Position numbers and translations under genes: made by a program. A stretch of DNA of 64,000 bases from Rhizodiscina lignyota (lineage: Eukaryota; Ascomycota; Dothideomycetes; Aulographales; Rhizodiscinaceae). The notes under the pieces were generated by a model. It was not told the DNA's origin. It saw nothing but the letters and a program-made list of their open reading frames with translations, and ran no database searches. This document shows positions 1-11,080 of this stretch, piece by piece; position 1 is the stretch's first letter, and every line of letters starts with the position of its first letter. The stretch spans positions 1,302,001 to 1,366,000 of the forward strand of contig ML978124.1 of assembly GCA_010015805.1 (NCBI GenBank), written 5' to 3'.

Positions 1-35
1 TGATAGTTCTTGTTCTAACCAATTCCTCACTTTAG

Positions 36-1404
36 ACAAACCTTCCCAAGTATCGAACGACACAGTTCCGCGATGTAAGAAGAACGCATAACGAGTTCAT
101 CAAGCTCGCAGACCACCTCGTCTCAGCAAATCCAGAAGCATTCGTCCCTGCTGTACCTGCGGCATTAACGTCCGCCGGTGCCGGTACCGACGAAGATGAG
201 GCGAGAGTGAAAGCTTCGATGCAGCGATGGCTCAATACAGTTTGCTCAAACGACATATTAATACGTGACGAAGAGATGATGTTCTTCGTGGAGAGTGATT
301 TTGGATACAGTCCAATGGTACGGAAAAGACAACCTGCAACAGGCGTGCGGAGGAAGGTCTTAAAGCAATTTGCGCCACCACCAGACGACACACCAGAACT
401 TCAGGATGCTAGACCTGTGGTGAAGCTGTTTTATCTCGGCACGATGGACGCACAACAGAAGATCGACAAGGTGGTGAAAGCCAGGCGAGGTAAGTGCATT
501 ACGACAATTAGCGGAGGCTGTTAACCAACGAGCGATCTTAGCCCTTGGATTGGCAGAATCCGACCTCGGTGTCAAGCTGAGCCAAATGAACGTCCAAGAA
601 ACGCAAGCAGGCCTAGCGAACGCCTACCGCAAACTCGGCAAAGTCATCCAAACGACAGGTGACTTCCATTCCGCCCAGGGCACCGCAGAAGCCACGACAT
701 TCGGCGACCCACTGGCCTACCACTCCTCCGACGCCTTCATCGTCAAAGAAACCCTCACGAACCGACACATCCTCCTCCGCGAGCTCCTGCAAGCACAGCA
801 ATCTACGCGCTCCAAGCTCGCCGCAGCCGACCGCCTCAAAGCCTCGTCCTCAGTCCGCCGCGACAAGGTCGATGAAGCGATATCCGCGCTGGACGAAGCG
901 CGCACCCACGAGCAGTATCTCGACCAGAAGGCTCGCCGCGTAACGCAGAACCTGCTGTTTGAGCGCCGCAAGTGGTTCGCGCGTACGGCTGCTGACCTGC
1001 GCGCTTCGCTGCGCGAATACGTGGTGCGAGAGATTGAGGCTGAGCGCCGTACGCTGGCGAATCTCGAACAGGTCCGCCCGGATATTCGTGCTATTGATGC
1101 TAGCGGTGGACTCAGCAGGCTGGGTAGGGAAGCACATCCTGCGCAGCGCAGGGCGAGCCTGGCGAGCAGTCAAGGGCCGAAAGGCGATGCGTGGAGTGGA
1201 GTGCCGAGGCGGCAGGATGGGCTGAATAGGAGTATTAGTGGAAGCTTCGGAGCACCGCTTCCTGAAGATGAGGAGGAGGGAGCTGAGGGTGAGGGAATCG
1301 GCAGGAAGAGAGCAGTTAGCGGTGTGGGCAGCGTAGCGGATGAAGATGATGACAGAATTGATGCGAGGAATGCCGCGAGCCGGTTAGCAACTACGACTTT
1401 TTGA
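36..1404 (+). CDS. vps17: Vps17-type PX-BAR sorting nexin, 5' partial
   Basis: This is the 3' portion of a sorting nexin that would act with Vps5 in the membrane-bending half of retromer, recycling cargo from endosomes to the Golgi. Two exons are visible, 36-489 and 542-1404. The 52-bp intron between them has a GTAAGT donor. Bases 1-35 look like the end of an earlier intron, with CTAAC at about 14-18 and TTTAG at 31-35. The first exon carries the end of the PX domain (VRRTHNEF, then FVESDFGYSP). The second carries the long helical BAR region, including YRKLGKVIQTTGDFHSAQG and IDASGGLSRLGREAHP. The tail is acidic and Ser/Arg-rich and ends in SRLATTTF. The 5' end lies outside the window. I assign Vps17 over Snx41/Atg20 from the PX sequence and C-terminal pattern remembered for ascomycete proteins. 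The PX-BAR architecture is firmer than the orthologue name. The gene converges on MET2. Confidence 0.8.
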
Positions 1405-1613
1405 TAGTACAGGATGTTAGGAAGGACTTTAATGAATCAGTTTGCTAGCAGGTGCATGCATTCAGATTTGCATGCTAGCAGTGGCTGGGATATGTAGATA
1501 CTGTTGTACTCTATGGCCGTTGGCGAAATATTGGGTAGCACGATTCCCGTGGATATCTAAATGGAAGCATTCTCATAGGTCGTCTTGGACTCATCACTTT
1601 CTTTAGGAGCACA

Positions 1614-3167
1614 TCACCAAGCCGTGATATCATCAACCTCAGCCTCTCCGAATGTGCTGCTCTTTGTCTTTCCGACCTCGTCTCCCCCATTCGCCTCTTC
1701 GGCGGCCGTAGGCGTCCTCGTGAAGATGTCCGCCAACTCCTCCTTCATAAACTTCAACAAGTGGTTGTTCACCTGCTCAAACTCAAGCAAGAATGCGTCG
1801 TGGCCTTCAGAGCTCTCAATCCTCTCGAGTCTTGAGTTCGGAATTCCAGCGTTTAGCTGCACTTGTTCGCTAAAGGCGAACAGTCCGTCCGACTGTATGC
1901 CCAGGACTAACGTGGGTTGCTCGATTTGACTGAGCGCAATCTTTAGTGCTTCTTCAGCCGATTCAACATCTAATGAGATACGATTGCGACTGACGTCGTG
2001 GGTATCGAGTTTGCGGGTGATGGCGATGTAGCAGTTTGCGTCGAAACGCTTGATGAACTTGTCGCCTTGGTAGCGGAGATAAGATTGTGTGGAAAAGTAG
2101 GTCGGTGTACGTTTCTTCGGTGAAGCTATTGTTTTCAACGTTGCGTCTAAATCCTCTGCAATGGCGGATGACGAAGTGCCTGGTCTTGAGCTACGAGGTG
2201 ATCCGGCGTTCTTGTGGCCGTCGTTGTGGATCGCGAAATGTTCGTTCCCGGACGACGCCCGTAGGTGCTGAGGGCCGTTGATACTCTGTCTTCGTCTAGT
2301 ATCCGGAATGTTTCTTCCGAAGCGTGACTCAAAGGAGTCACGGCTTCGATAAGTAAGGAGTGCGGCCATACGGGCAGCGCCCAGACCGGTGGATGGAGGA
2401 TCTTTGAAGGAGTAGTAGCCATCTTCGTACTTCGGATCACTATAGATGCTTTGTCTTTGCGCTTCGCCCCAGCTGATGCCCCATGCACTATAACGCGCTG
2501 ATGTAGCAATTGGGATGATGGTCCGGACATAATCCTTGCCAAAGTACGCGAATTCGAGGACCAGCATGCCTCCCATGGAGCCGCCGATGACAGTGGCAAT
2601 CTGCTTCACGCCGAGGTCATCAAGTACCAGCTTGAAGAGGTTGACATCGTCGCGAATGGTCGTAAGTGGGAACTCAGGACCGTAAAGGTCGTTTTTTGAA
2701 TCGCCATCCTTATAAGTCACGGGACTGCCGCTGCCATACGGACTTCCCAGGCTATTCAGACAGATGACGAAGAATCTTGTCATGTCAAACGCCTTTCCAG
2801 GTCCACCGAGCATCGGTCCCCACCAATCGCTGACATCTGCGCTCCCGGTGAGGGCATGGCAAATCACCATGCAATTGTCAGCTGCAGGAGACAGTTTGCC
2901 ATATGCTTTGTACGCAACCGGTACATTTCGGAGCACGACGCCGGACTCCAATTCAAACTCCGGGACGATGGCGATGTCTTGGTCCGGTATGAGCGAGGCA
3001 AATGGGTTGCCAGGCTGTGAATTCACTCTCCCTGTGTCATTGTTAGTCGCTATCCGATGACATGATTTTCTTGAAGGCGTACTGTATCTTGTACCATGCT
3101 CTTTCACGCCATTCGTACCATTCACATCATTTTCCACCAGTGGTGGGGCGGCCATTGTGTAGTTCAC
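1614..3167 (-). CDS. MET2: Homoserine O-acetyltransferase (Met2)
   Basis: The enzyme transfers acetyl from acetyl-CoA to homoserine, the committed step toward homocysteine and methionine. It is an alpha/beta-hydrolase-fold protein of the MetX family. Visible landmarks are NPFASLIPDQDIA, GPGKAFDMTRFFV, LNSLGSPYGSGSP, the nucleophile elbow GGSMGG, the acid site in GIQSDGLFAF and the catalytic His in SSEGHDAFLLEF near the C-terminus. A Ser/Arg-rich insert of roughly 100 residues sits between the cap and the last third, as I recall for other fungal Met2 proteins. The frame is open for 517 codons. Bases 3032-3082 form a perfect 51-bp intron: GTACGC donor, GACTAACA branch, CACAG acceptor. Removing it gives 500 residues and deletes a stretch that does not look conserved. 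A second in-frame Met lies four codons downstream of the first. It diverges from an unrecognised gene across 375 bp. Confidence 0.92.
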   Translation of the reverse strand: MNYTMAAPPLVENDVNGTNGVKEHGTRYSTPSRKSCHRIATNNDTGRVNSQPGNPFASLIPDQDIAIVPEFELESGVVLRNVPVAYKAYGKLSPAADNCMVICHALTGSADVSDWWGPMLGGPGKAFDMTRFFVICLNSLGSPYGSGSPVTYKDGDSKNDLYGPEFPLTTIRDDVNLFKLVLDDLGVKQIATVIGGSMGGMLVLEFAYFGKDYVRTIIPIATSARYSAWGISWGEAQRQSIYSDPKYEDGYYSFKDPPSTGLGAARMAALLTYRSRDSFESRFGRNIPDTRRRQSINGPQHLRASSGNEHFAIHNDGHKNAGSPRSSRPGTSSSAIAEDLDATLKTIASPKKRTPTYFSTQSYLRYQGDKFIKRFDANCYIAITRKLDTHDVSRNRISLDVESAEEALKIALSQIEQPTLVLGIQSDGLFAFSEQVQLNAGIPNSRLERIESSEGHDAFLLEFEQVNNHLLKFMKEELADIFTRTPTAAEEANGGDEVGKTKSSTFGEAEVDDITAW

Positions 3168-3542
3168 CAGTCAATTGAAGAATTGAAAGGGAGAGCCGTG
3201 CATTTATGAATTCCCATGGTGTGTCTAAACACCCATGACTCCTTCCTCACAACTCTGTCTACTGCCTCATTCGGTTACGCCAAGATTTCGCGGAAGCTCG
3301 CACGCAATTTTAGGGGCGAAATCCGCAACAACGTTGTTCCAACCCGAAATGCCGACGTCCGATATAGCTCTCGTCCTAGAAATGCTCCTTGCGTCAGCCG
3401 ACGATTACCTCGATATGGTTGTTGCCCTCAACTCCACGCAGATCTTGCGAGCATGATATATGCTGACAATGCTGAGGAATCAGACAGTATCTATCTCTAA
3501 TAACGGCGGCTATCAGACGTCGCTTTAGATATACCGAGTCTT
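3168..3542. promoter_or_regulatory. Divergent promoter region, MET2 / hypothetical gene
   Basis: This 375-bp interval lies between two start codons facing outward, so it must carry both promoters. A TATA-like CATAAATG occurs on the MET2 side near 3200. An imperfect inverted repeat (CATGGTGTGT, then AACACCCATG) lies at about 3215-3237. I see no further site that I can name with confidence. Confidence 0.45.
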
Positions 3543-5142
3543 ATGTCATCCAAGATACGACTCCAGCTCGGCGAGCTGCATCTGGTATCTCGAAAGAGGG
3601 CTCTGAAAGTCGATGTGGAAGCGTTCATTGATGCATCCGGTCGCGCGAGAAGTGACGGACAAGCTACGGATGAGCACGACCCAGGGATTATTCAGGATGC
3701 AACCTCACTTCTGTCCCCGTCAGCATGGATTTGCCGCGGTAGAGGACTTCGACTAATCATTCGGCCTATTGTGAGCGATTGCCGTTTGCAAGCAGAGGAC
3801 ATTGAGCGTTTGCAGAAAGCTCTATGCCAAGCAGAAGCAGGTTGATATGAACCAGCCATCTGCCAAATGCTAACTGGCATGATAGTTGTGGAATCAGCTC
3901 CGTCTTTCAGCAACACGACCAACATCAGAAAGCGGTTATTCCAGAGGTGATGATATTGTGATTGAACTGCGCCATACTGAAAACTCTGAAAGCAATACGA
4001 AGAAGCGCCTGCACAAACTTTCCCTTGATGTTCCTCATGCTGACGTTCAGCCTCCTAACGGCATTGATACTTACGGATTGGAATGTGTCCATCTCAAGAT
4101 CTTCGTGAATGAATGGCGACCAAAACGTCGAGGACAACCAAAAGCTGCAAAAGCTGAAAGACAACGCGACTTCCAGACTGTCCATAGCGCACAATCACAA
4201 CTTGTTGAAGGAAACATTGATCTCCTCGAGTGGAACGCTGAACTGGGAGACAACACGCATGACACTTACTTTGCAGAAAATGGATCAAAAATCGGCCATA
4301 TTCCGCCACATGATGTGTACGCAGACGAAATGCTCCTTGACGACACGCCCAACAGCTCTCTTGCTACGACAGTCAGCTCCGAAGACGCAGATTTGCTCAT
4401 TGAGACTGCGACTGCGTTTCCTGTCCTGTCCGACGGCGTTGCTGAATCGAACCTTGATCTAGACGCCATCTGTGAACTTATTGATGCAGCACTCCGACTT
4501 ACTATGTGCGAACGTCCGAACAAGCTCCCGCAAGGGGTGAAGGTGAAGCAGTGCAGCATCTCTCCGCGGTTGGCTGATCTCGCACCGAGCTTGTGGAGTC
4601 CTGGATACCTGGCAGCAACGGCTCAGCGCTCAGTGTTCATCCCCACTATCAGCCATGCGCTGTCCCACTCTCTGTACAAGAACGCGAGATCGTCGAGCCT
4701 CAGACAGAAGCTGGGCGCGTTAGCAGAATCTAGCGGGCCCGCAAAATTCGGACCGAGCCCTGAAGCTGTGCAAAAGGCAGCTGCGGCGAGGATGTGGCAA
4801 TTGATGCAGCATCAGGTTTTCGATCCAAAGGCTGCGCGGCGCTTGAAGCCAATACAGATGCGAGACCAGGCTTTCAGCGACCAGTTGAATGACGACTTGC
4901 TCATCAACCCTGATGAAGGTGGCATGACGTTGGAAGATGATATCTGGAATGAGCTTGTGGAAGATGGCGGCGATGACGACTTGTTCGATGCGAATGAGTG
5001 GGACTATGGCGTTGGGAATGGCGATGATCTGTTCGAGACCATGATTTGGGACTATGAAAGTGGCGGTGCTGGATTCGAATCTGAATTGCAAGAGCATAGG
5101 AACGAAGATGCAGAGGATTTTCTTGAGCTTATGGAAGAGTGA
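3543..5142 (+). CDS. Hypothetical protein with acidic C-terminus
   Basis: I do not recognise this protein. The model has exon 1 at 3543-3840 and exon 2 at 3911-5142, giving 509 residues. The 70-bp intron begins GTTGAT, contains GCTAAC, and ends CTTTCAG. The nearer AG at 3885 would break the frame, so the acceptor at 3910 is preferred. The N-terminal 100 residues are a compact block with few low-complexity stretches (RLQLGELHLVSRKRALKVDV). A Lys/Arg-rich patch (WRPKRRGQPKAAKAERQRD) follows at about residue 150. A well-structured-looking middle segment (LAPSLWSPGYLAATAQRSVF) sits near residue 320. The last 90 residues are strongly acidic (EDGGDDDLFDANEWDYG). There is no signal peptide or membrane segment. 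A basic patch plus an acidic tail is common in nuclear proteins, but that is inference only. It shares its promoter region with MET2. Confidence 0.75.
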
Positions 5143-8100
5143 GAGTGAGAGTTGAAGCATGTGGATTGAAAGAGCTGTTTAGCTACATCGTCAGTTGGCA
5201 ACTCGCGGTCGCATTGATGCTCGGTAAAAGGCTTCCAATGATAGGTCAGATGGCAAGTTTAGTGTCACGCAGAATTACTGAAAGGCTCGTTGCAGATATA
5301 CGACATACAGTAGTGCCCTCCATTTAGCGAAAGGGGCACATTCATGCAGAACTCGCTGCAGCAAGTCATCTGGTGTGCTGCATGTATAAACTTTAAAGGC
5401 CTCCTCTCGTAAAAGCCTAAACCACCAATGTTCCGGAGCTTATCGAGACGCTACGAAACCATTAAAAGAAAATTCCCCGCGATCTCTGCAGCCGCAGCCT
5501 CGTCTGAAGTTTGAGGCGTTGGGTTTTGGGAACGTGATCGCGAGAATCACAGACATTGCTCCACAATCACATGGAAAGAACTGATAACCTTGCAGAACCG
5601 TACACTATGAAACAGCGCCAGCTTTGTCTGTGCAGAAACGTGATATGGTGATACAGGGAGAATGTGCGTCCCAGGAGTGGCTGAAGGCAGGAATATGAGT
5701 CTCGAAACTTGGAAGACGGTGATACACGATCATCACGATATAGTGGACTCACTCCTTGGAACCCACAAGTATACGCGGTGTGACTCCTGCGTGGCGGTTC
5801 ATGGCAATCCCATTCCGAGGTGCTATCCCGCATGAGGACCTTGCATCTCGCCCAAGCTCGCGCGCGCATCGAAACCGCCACAAGCCCAAATTGCTACCCG
5901 TGGTCGGCGGGGTGTCGAGGGGTTTGACAGCTCTTAACGGGCCAATTATTACCATGGGAAAGTATTGCTCCTCCATCCGAGGCTCCGAGAGCAAAACTTC
6001 TTTTTGACGTGTGCGGTCCGCCATCAATGAAATCCCACAAGCGCCTCACAGGCAAATCTTGCCCACGACCAACCGAATGCGAGCATTGATGGTCACGGCT
6101 TCTCCGCCCAGCAATGCCTGTCAGCAGCCCTCAGGGGCATCAGCATCAGGGCGGGAACTTCTCCAGGAACAGGAACAACCAGAGCAGGGGTGAGCTTGCA
6201 GGCGATATTGTCTTCCGGCGGATTTCTGCTCGCATCGTTGATCGTGTGAGCTTCGTCCCGGCGAATTTGCGAGGCGGCAGATCAGGCGAAGGGCCTGACT
6301 CGTTAAATGCAAATAGAAGAGGAAGTAGCTTGAATCCTGGTGGGGATTAAAGAAACTTTGACAGTAAGGCAATCATAGCCAGCCAGCCTTTGAGCATCAC
6401 GGACGGTGGGGTCGAGAAGCGAGAGGCCAAAGCGGCGCAACTCCTGCATCCAAGCGTCGATGGCTTTTGGAGTCTGGCACCCTTAGGCGACCGAACGGGC
6501 TGCCGGTGCTAAACGTTTCTCTAGCTCCACATCCACTGGTTGCACTGCGGAGGCGCCGGTGGTCTGGCCTCATTGGAGCAACTGGGTGTTGCTGAAGGTT
6601 TGACACCGCGGTTTTGGAGGTGCAGAGATCTTGCAGATGCTGCAGAGCCGGCGGAAAGGAGCTGCATGCCCGCGCGCTTTGCAGCGTCGGTGACGAGGCA
6701 GAGCGACTCTTCGGTGGGTTTCGTCTGACCGCCGATCGATTCTGTACACGCATCTTGTTCTTCGTATCTCGCTACAGCTTTGCAGGGGTTCTATTGCTGC
6801 TGTCCAGATAGACGACCGATTCGCTTCTGCTAGACAGCGCGGTAGGGCTTGGTGCGCAGAAAAACGGGTCCGTTGGTGATATTTCCGCGACGGGATGGCC
6901 AATATTCTGCCCTTCCACCCCCTCGTATGCGAGCATTCGCAATCTCGCTCGCGCGTTATCGATTGGGAAGGCCATGAGTTGGAGAGCCGGACGCTATCTC
7001 ATGGAAGCATTGATGGAACAGAGCACCTGGCCATCGAGCAAGTGGTACCGAAGCAGAACTATCAACTGCTCGATCGCTGAAGGCTGTTTCCAGCTGCGCG
7101 TTTAGCACGCTCGGACATTTTGGGCGACTGAATCATGTACGAACGCACAGCAGCAGCTGGCCGTGCCCAATCGAGATGCACTGCGGGATGCGCGGATCAA
7201 AAAGGCCCAGTAATCGACGACAGGCTTCTGAATCCATGCGTGAAATTGGCAGCATTGCTCGCTGTGCCTCGCGACTCACGAACGACCGCGCTCCTGGTTG
7301 CTAGTGTTGGAGGCTAATCGCATGCCAGCTGAAGATCCGTCAGATCGCAAGGGCCGCCTTGTGATGCAGTTCTCAGAATGTCAAATGTCAACGGAATCAA
7401 GCACGTCAGAGCAATGGGGAGCAGCGAGAATCACAGCTGCTCTCGGCCGGCTCGCACTGCAGGAGCACATCGGTTTAGATCTGCCGGACAGGGAGGTGAA
7501 AGGGGACACAGCTGCACTCCCTACTGGTGGCGTTCCGCCATGCAATCCGGCAACGTCACTTGGGCTGGAGCGGCAGCCATTCATAGCCCACGAACGGCGG
7601 CGCGCTGTCTATCCGCACTAGAGGGCCTTAGCAGCAGATGGGCGTCGACACAGGGCCCGCTGAGGCTTCGACGAGATGATTTGAACCTCCCAGCGACGCT
7701 TGGCTGTGACCTGTCTCTCCACTCTCTCACGATCGGCCTGGGGAGTCGTCTTTCTAGCTCTCCAATTCTCTTTTAAACTTCCCAGAGCTGGGCCACTGCG
7801 GAGTCGACATCGCGTAAACGCGAGTTTACTTAATCGTGCATTGTGCATAGCATCTCGCTGGGGAGCTGCGAGAGACTGCTACCCCCAGTCTCCGGTCCTC
7901 CACAATATCAAGGTCGCACGAGCCTTCCACGATAGTTGCACGAAGCTACGAAAGCAGCAACAACGACCTGAGGATCGAGATATCAATCGGTTCACCACGT
8001 CTGCGCCATAACAGCACCAACGCACCAGGAATCCGGGGATAGGACCATTACTGCGTGTACGACTAGGGCATTCGAACCGACGAATACACTTCAACCGCCT

Positions 8101-8438
8101 CATCTACCGTTTGCAAAAAATTCCCTGCTCAATTACTCAGGAGAGAGCTTGGAAGTCAAATCGAGTCTCGTTCGCTATATCTTAATCAGCATATTTATGC
8201 ATAGGTAAACGCCTGGTGAGCCTCCAATTACACTGCACAAAAATTAGTGGCTAACCCCTTTCGCAGAAGCAATTATCGCGTCAATATAACTTCCATTGAC
8301 CAACTTTAACGAAGCCTTTGACACCCAGAACGCGTTTTATGCGCATTTCTACGTGTCTCAGTCGACGACATCTAACTTGATCGAAACAATTATTATTCGC
8401 GCGATAGTCGGTCCAAAAGGGGCCTCCGAGCGAGCAAG
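5143..8438. other. Gene-free interval
   Basis: About 3.3 kb between the hypothetical gene and the MHYT gene. Only short overlapping open frames occur on both strands. None has a recognisable motif or a consistent exon chain. The last few hundred bases are A+T-richer and presumably hold the MHYT promoter. I found no repeat or RNA gene. Confidence 0.5.
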
Positions 8439-11080
8439 ATGACGGACTCTCCCTACAAATCAGGCGACTGGATCTCGTTCCGGCTCGAGCCAGGAATTGT
8501 TGTTGCGTCGTATTTCGTGAGCTTGACTGGCGCCATCACAACTGTGGAATTGCTGCATCGAAGAAGGGAAGGAAAAGGTCTTTATAGATGGTAAGTGAAA
8601 GCGTGGAATGACTACTTGACCGTTACTGACGTCTTTAGGATGCAAAACGGTGCTGTGTCCGTGTCCTTCGGCCTCGTCGCCATCTGGTGTATGCATTTCG
8701 TCGGAAACAGAGCGATCGTACTGGGTGATGGGTCCAAGGAGATTCAGCTGTACTACAACTCCGGCTTCACTGCGTTATCAGCCTTCCTACCGGTCGTGTT
8801 CTTGTTCTTTGGCTTTACATCCGTCGAACTACGCCAGCCTGGACAAAGATTCTTCTGGCCGTCCCTGCTGATTGCATCTGTCATCGCTGGTCTGGCCATC
8901 ACCGGTATGCATTACGTCGGAAACTTTGGTATCACCAACTACCATGTCAGGAATCCTGCGCAATACATCGTCGGCGCTGCTGCGATTGCCATCTTCGCCT
9001 GTATCGTTGCGCTGACCATGTTCTACTACTTCAAAGAGCGATGGATCAACAGCTGGTGGAGACGTGTCATGTGCGCCATCATTCTCGCTGGTGCCGTCTC
9101 TGGAATGCATTGGCTGGGTACCATGGGAACAACATACCAGCTCAGCAGCGGGACGGTAGCCGACCAAGGGAACAGGAATACCAACTTGATCATCGCCATC
9201 GTGATTGTAAGTGGGCTGCGCCGGTGACAATATTACGAGTCGCTAATTTTTATCTCCAGAGTCTTCTTGCTTGCTTCGTCTGTTTGATGTTTGCATTCCT
9301 CACCCAGGTGAGGAAGAAGCAGTTGGCAGATCGTGCACAGCACGTCGTGTTGGCATCTGTGACATTCGATCCCGATGGCAAGATCCTTGTGACCCAGGAG
9401 GGTTTGATGCCTAGTCAGAAGATCACCAAGCAATACAACCAGCGAGTGAGTTGTCAGCACAGCTACCTTGACATCAGCACTAACATTTGTCAGTCTTTCA
9501 ACGATGAGTTCAACGTCGCTCACCCGGTCTTCCAATGGTTGTTCCGTGTCAGTCACAACTGGGGTGGTGTGCAGGATCTCATTCCCGCCATGCGCAGCCA
9601 TTTACGATCCATGGGCAGCTTGAAGAACACTCCTGCCAATGCTAGACCGCACAGCCCTTCCACCAGATCTGTCTTCGAAGATGCTACAGGTGTTGAAGAA
9701 GACTACTCCGTTATTTTCCGCGAGCACTTCTGTGTTGCTGCCGCTGAACTGGCCGAACACTTGCAAACTCGCATGCCGGACTTGGGCGTCCTGTACAGCG
9801 ACATTATGATGACTGGTAGTATGGCTCCCGAGTTTATGCCCCGAGGTAGAAGACCCGGTGTTGCGCCAGGCAAATCGAGACCAAGCGACGTTGAAGAGGG
9901 CATGATACACGGAGCGATGTTCGGAAGGGGTCAACTCCTGTTCCTCGTCCGCGAAGTCGACAGGCCAGAAGCATCTCGACTCATGGCAGCTGGATATCGT
10001 TTCGCCGCCATATCCCAGGTCGAGCAGCAGAACGCTCGCAGTATGCAGGTGCCACAAGCTGAGTTCACCGCGAACATCAAACACCTTAGGTCATACTGCG
10101 CGACCAACGCAGTCGAACAAACCTCGGGAACATTCATTGCCTGCTTCGCCATGCGCGCCGCTGTCAAGACCACGCATGGAAGCTGGGAAGTCCTTGTGCC
10201 AAAGGATGATTTGAAGAACCTGCCCCGCGTCGAGATCACGCCTGGCAGTCTCAAGAACTGGCATCAGCGCGTCATGGGCCGTCTCGATGGCATGACAGTC
10301 AACCAATGCATGAAGTATCTTGGGGACCGCGCCACCGACGCTCCTGACGACGAGGAACGCAGCTTCACCAAGCGCCTGCTCCTGTGCATTGCGGAATTGC
10401 AGGAGATCGTCCCTGAGCGTTTCTTCGAGTATGCCATCTTCTCGTCGAAGCCTGTGATCGGACCGGAGAGCGGTGTCCAGGGACCAGCAACAACATATGC
10501 GTTCTGTATCATTCCCGACGTGCACTCCTCCTCCATCAAGCACGCAAATGACACCCTTACGTACACGCCCTTCTCGTTCTTCAAGAGCAGCCAGCGTGTG
10601 TACAAGAACAGCCCGGATCACGCATACCTCGCGCAGCGCATCCATCGTGAATTTGCCTCCATTCTTGCCGCAAAGGAGGCCAACAAGCTGAACGGCAATG
10701 GCACACGACCCCACTCTTTCGCCACCCATTCAAGCCAGTCGCAACCAAAGCGCAAATGGCTCTTCGCCAAAAACGACGGCTCAGGGCGCACCTCCCGACG
10801 TCCATCGTCGTCAAAGGAGGCCGACTCCGCCAGCCAACGGTATCTCTTCAAGAAGGGCGACGACGGTGAGAGCGGGTTGAGCAGCCCACAGCCCACGCAT
10901 CCATGGGGTGGTATCATGGTGTCCAGCGACGTCATCGTCGATTCCAACGTCAAGGAAGAGAGCCACATGGAGATGCAGGACCTTGGTCTAGTGACGGAAG
11001 CAGGCGTTGGTGGCGAAGAGCAGCCAACGTATGCGGATGAGCTGTTCAAGATAACGAGCGCGAGATGGCAGAGGGCGTGA
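8439..11080 (+). CDS. MHYT-domain integral membrane sensor protein
   Basis: This is a predicted membrane sensor of the MHYT type. That domain was described in bacteria as a candidate sensor of diatomic gases through a bound metal. Four exons fit perfectly in phase: 8439-8590, 8639-9206, 9260-9445 and 9494-11080, giving 830 residues. Introns start GTAAGT, GTAAGT and GTGAGT. The N-terminal third is a bundle of hydrophobic helices carrying three MH repeats: MHFVG (His about 70), MHYVG (His about 142) and MHWLG (His about 208). The rest is a long cytosolic region with no domain I can name. It includes a central block (YSVIFREHFCVAAAELAEH), a Pro/Gly/Arg-rich patch and a basic Ser-rich stretch near residue 720. 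The third intron is 48 bp with no in-frame stop, so retention would only insert 16 residues. The 3' neighbour ICE2 converges on it. Confidence 0.88.

Noticed and set aside
3216-3500. Short plus-strand frames inside the MET2 divergent promoter.
   Set aside because: Two overlapping frames, no motif, and the downstream gene has a clear ATG of its own.
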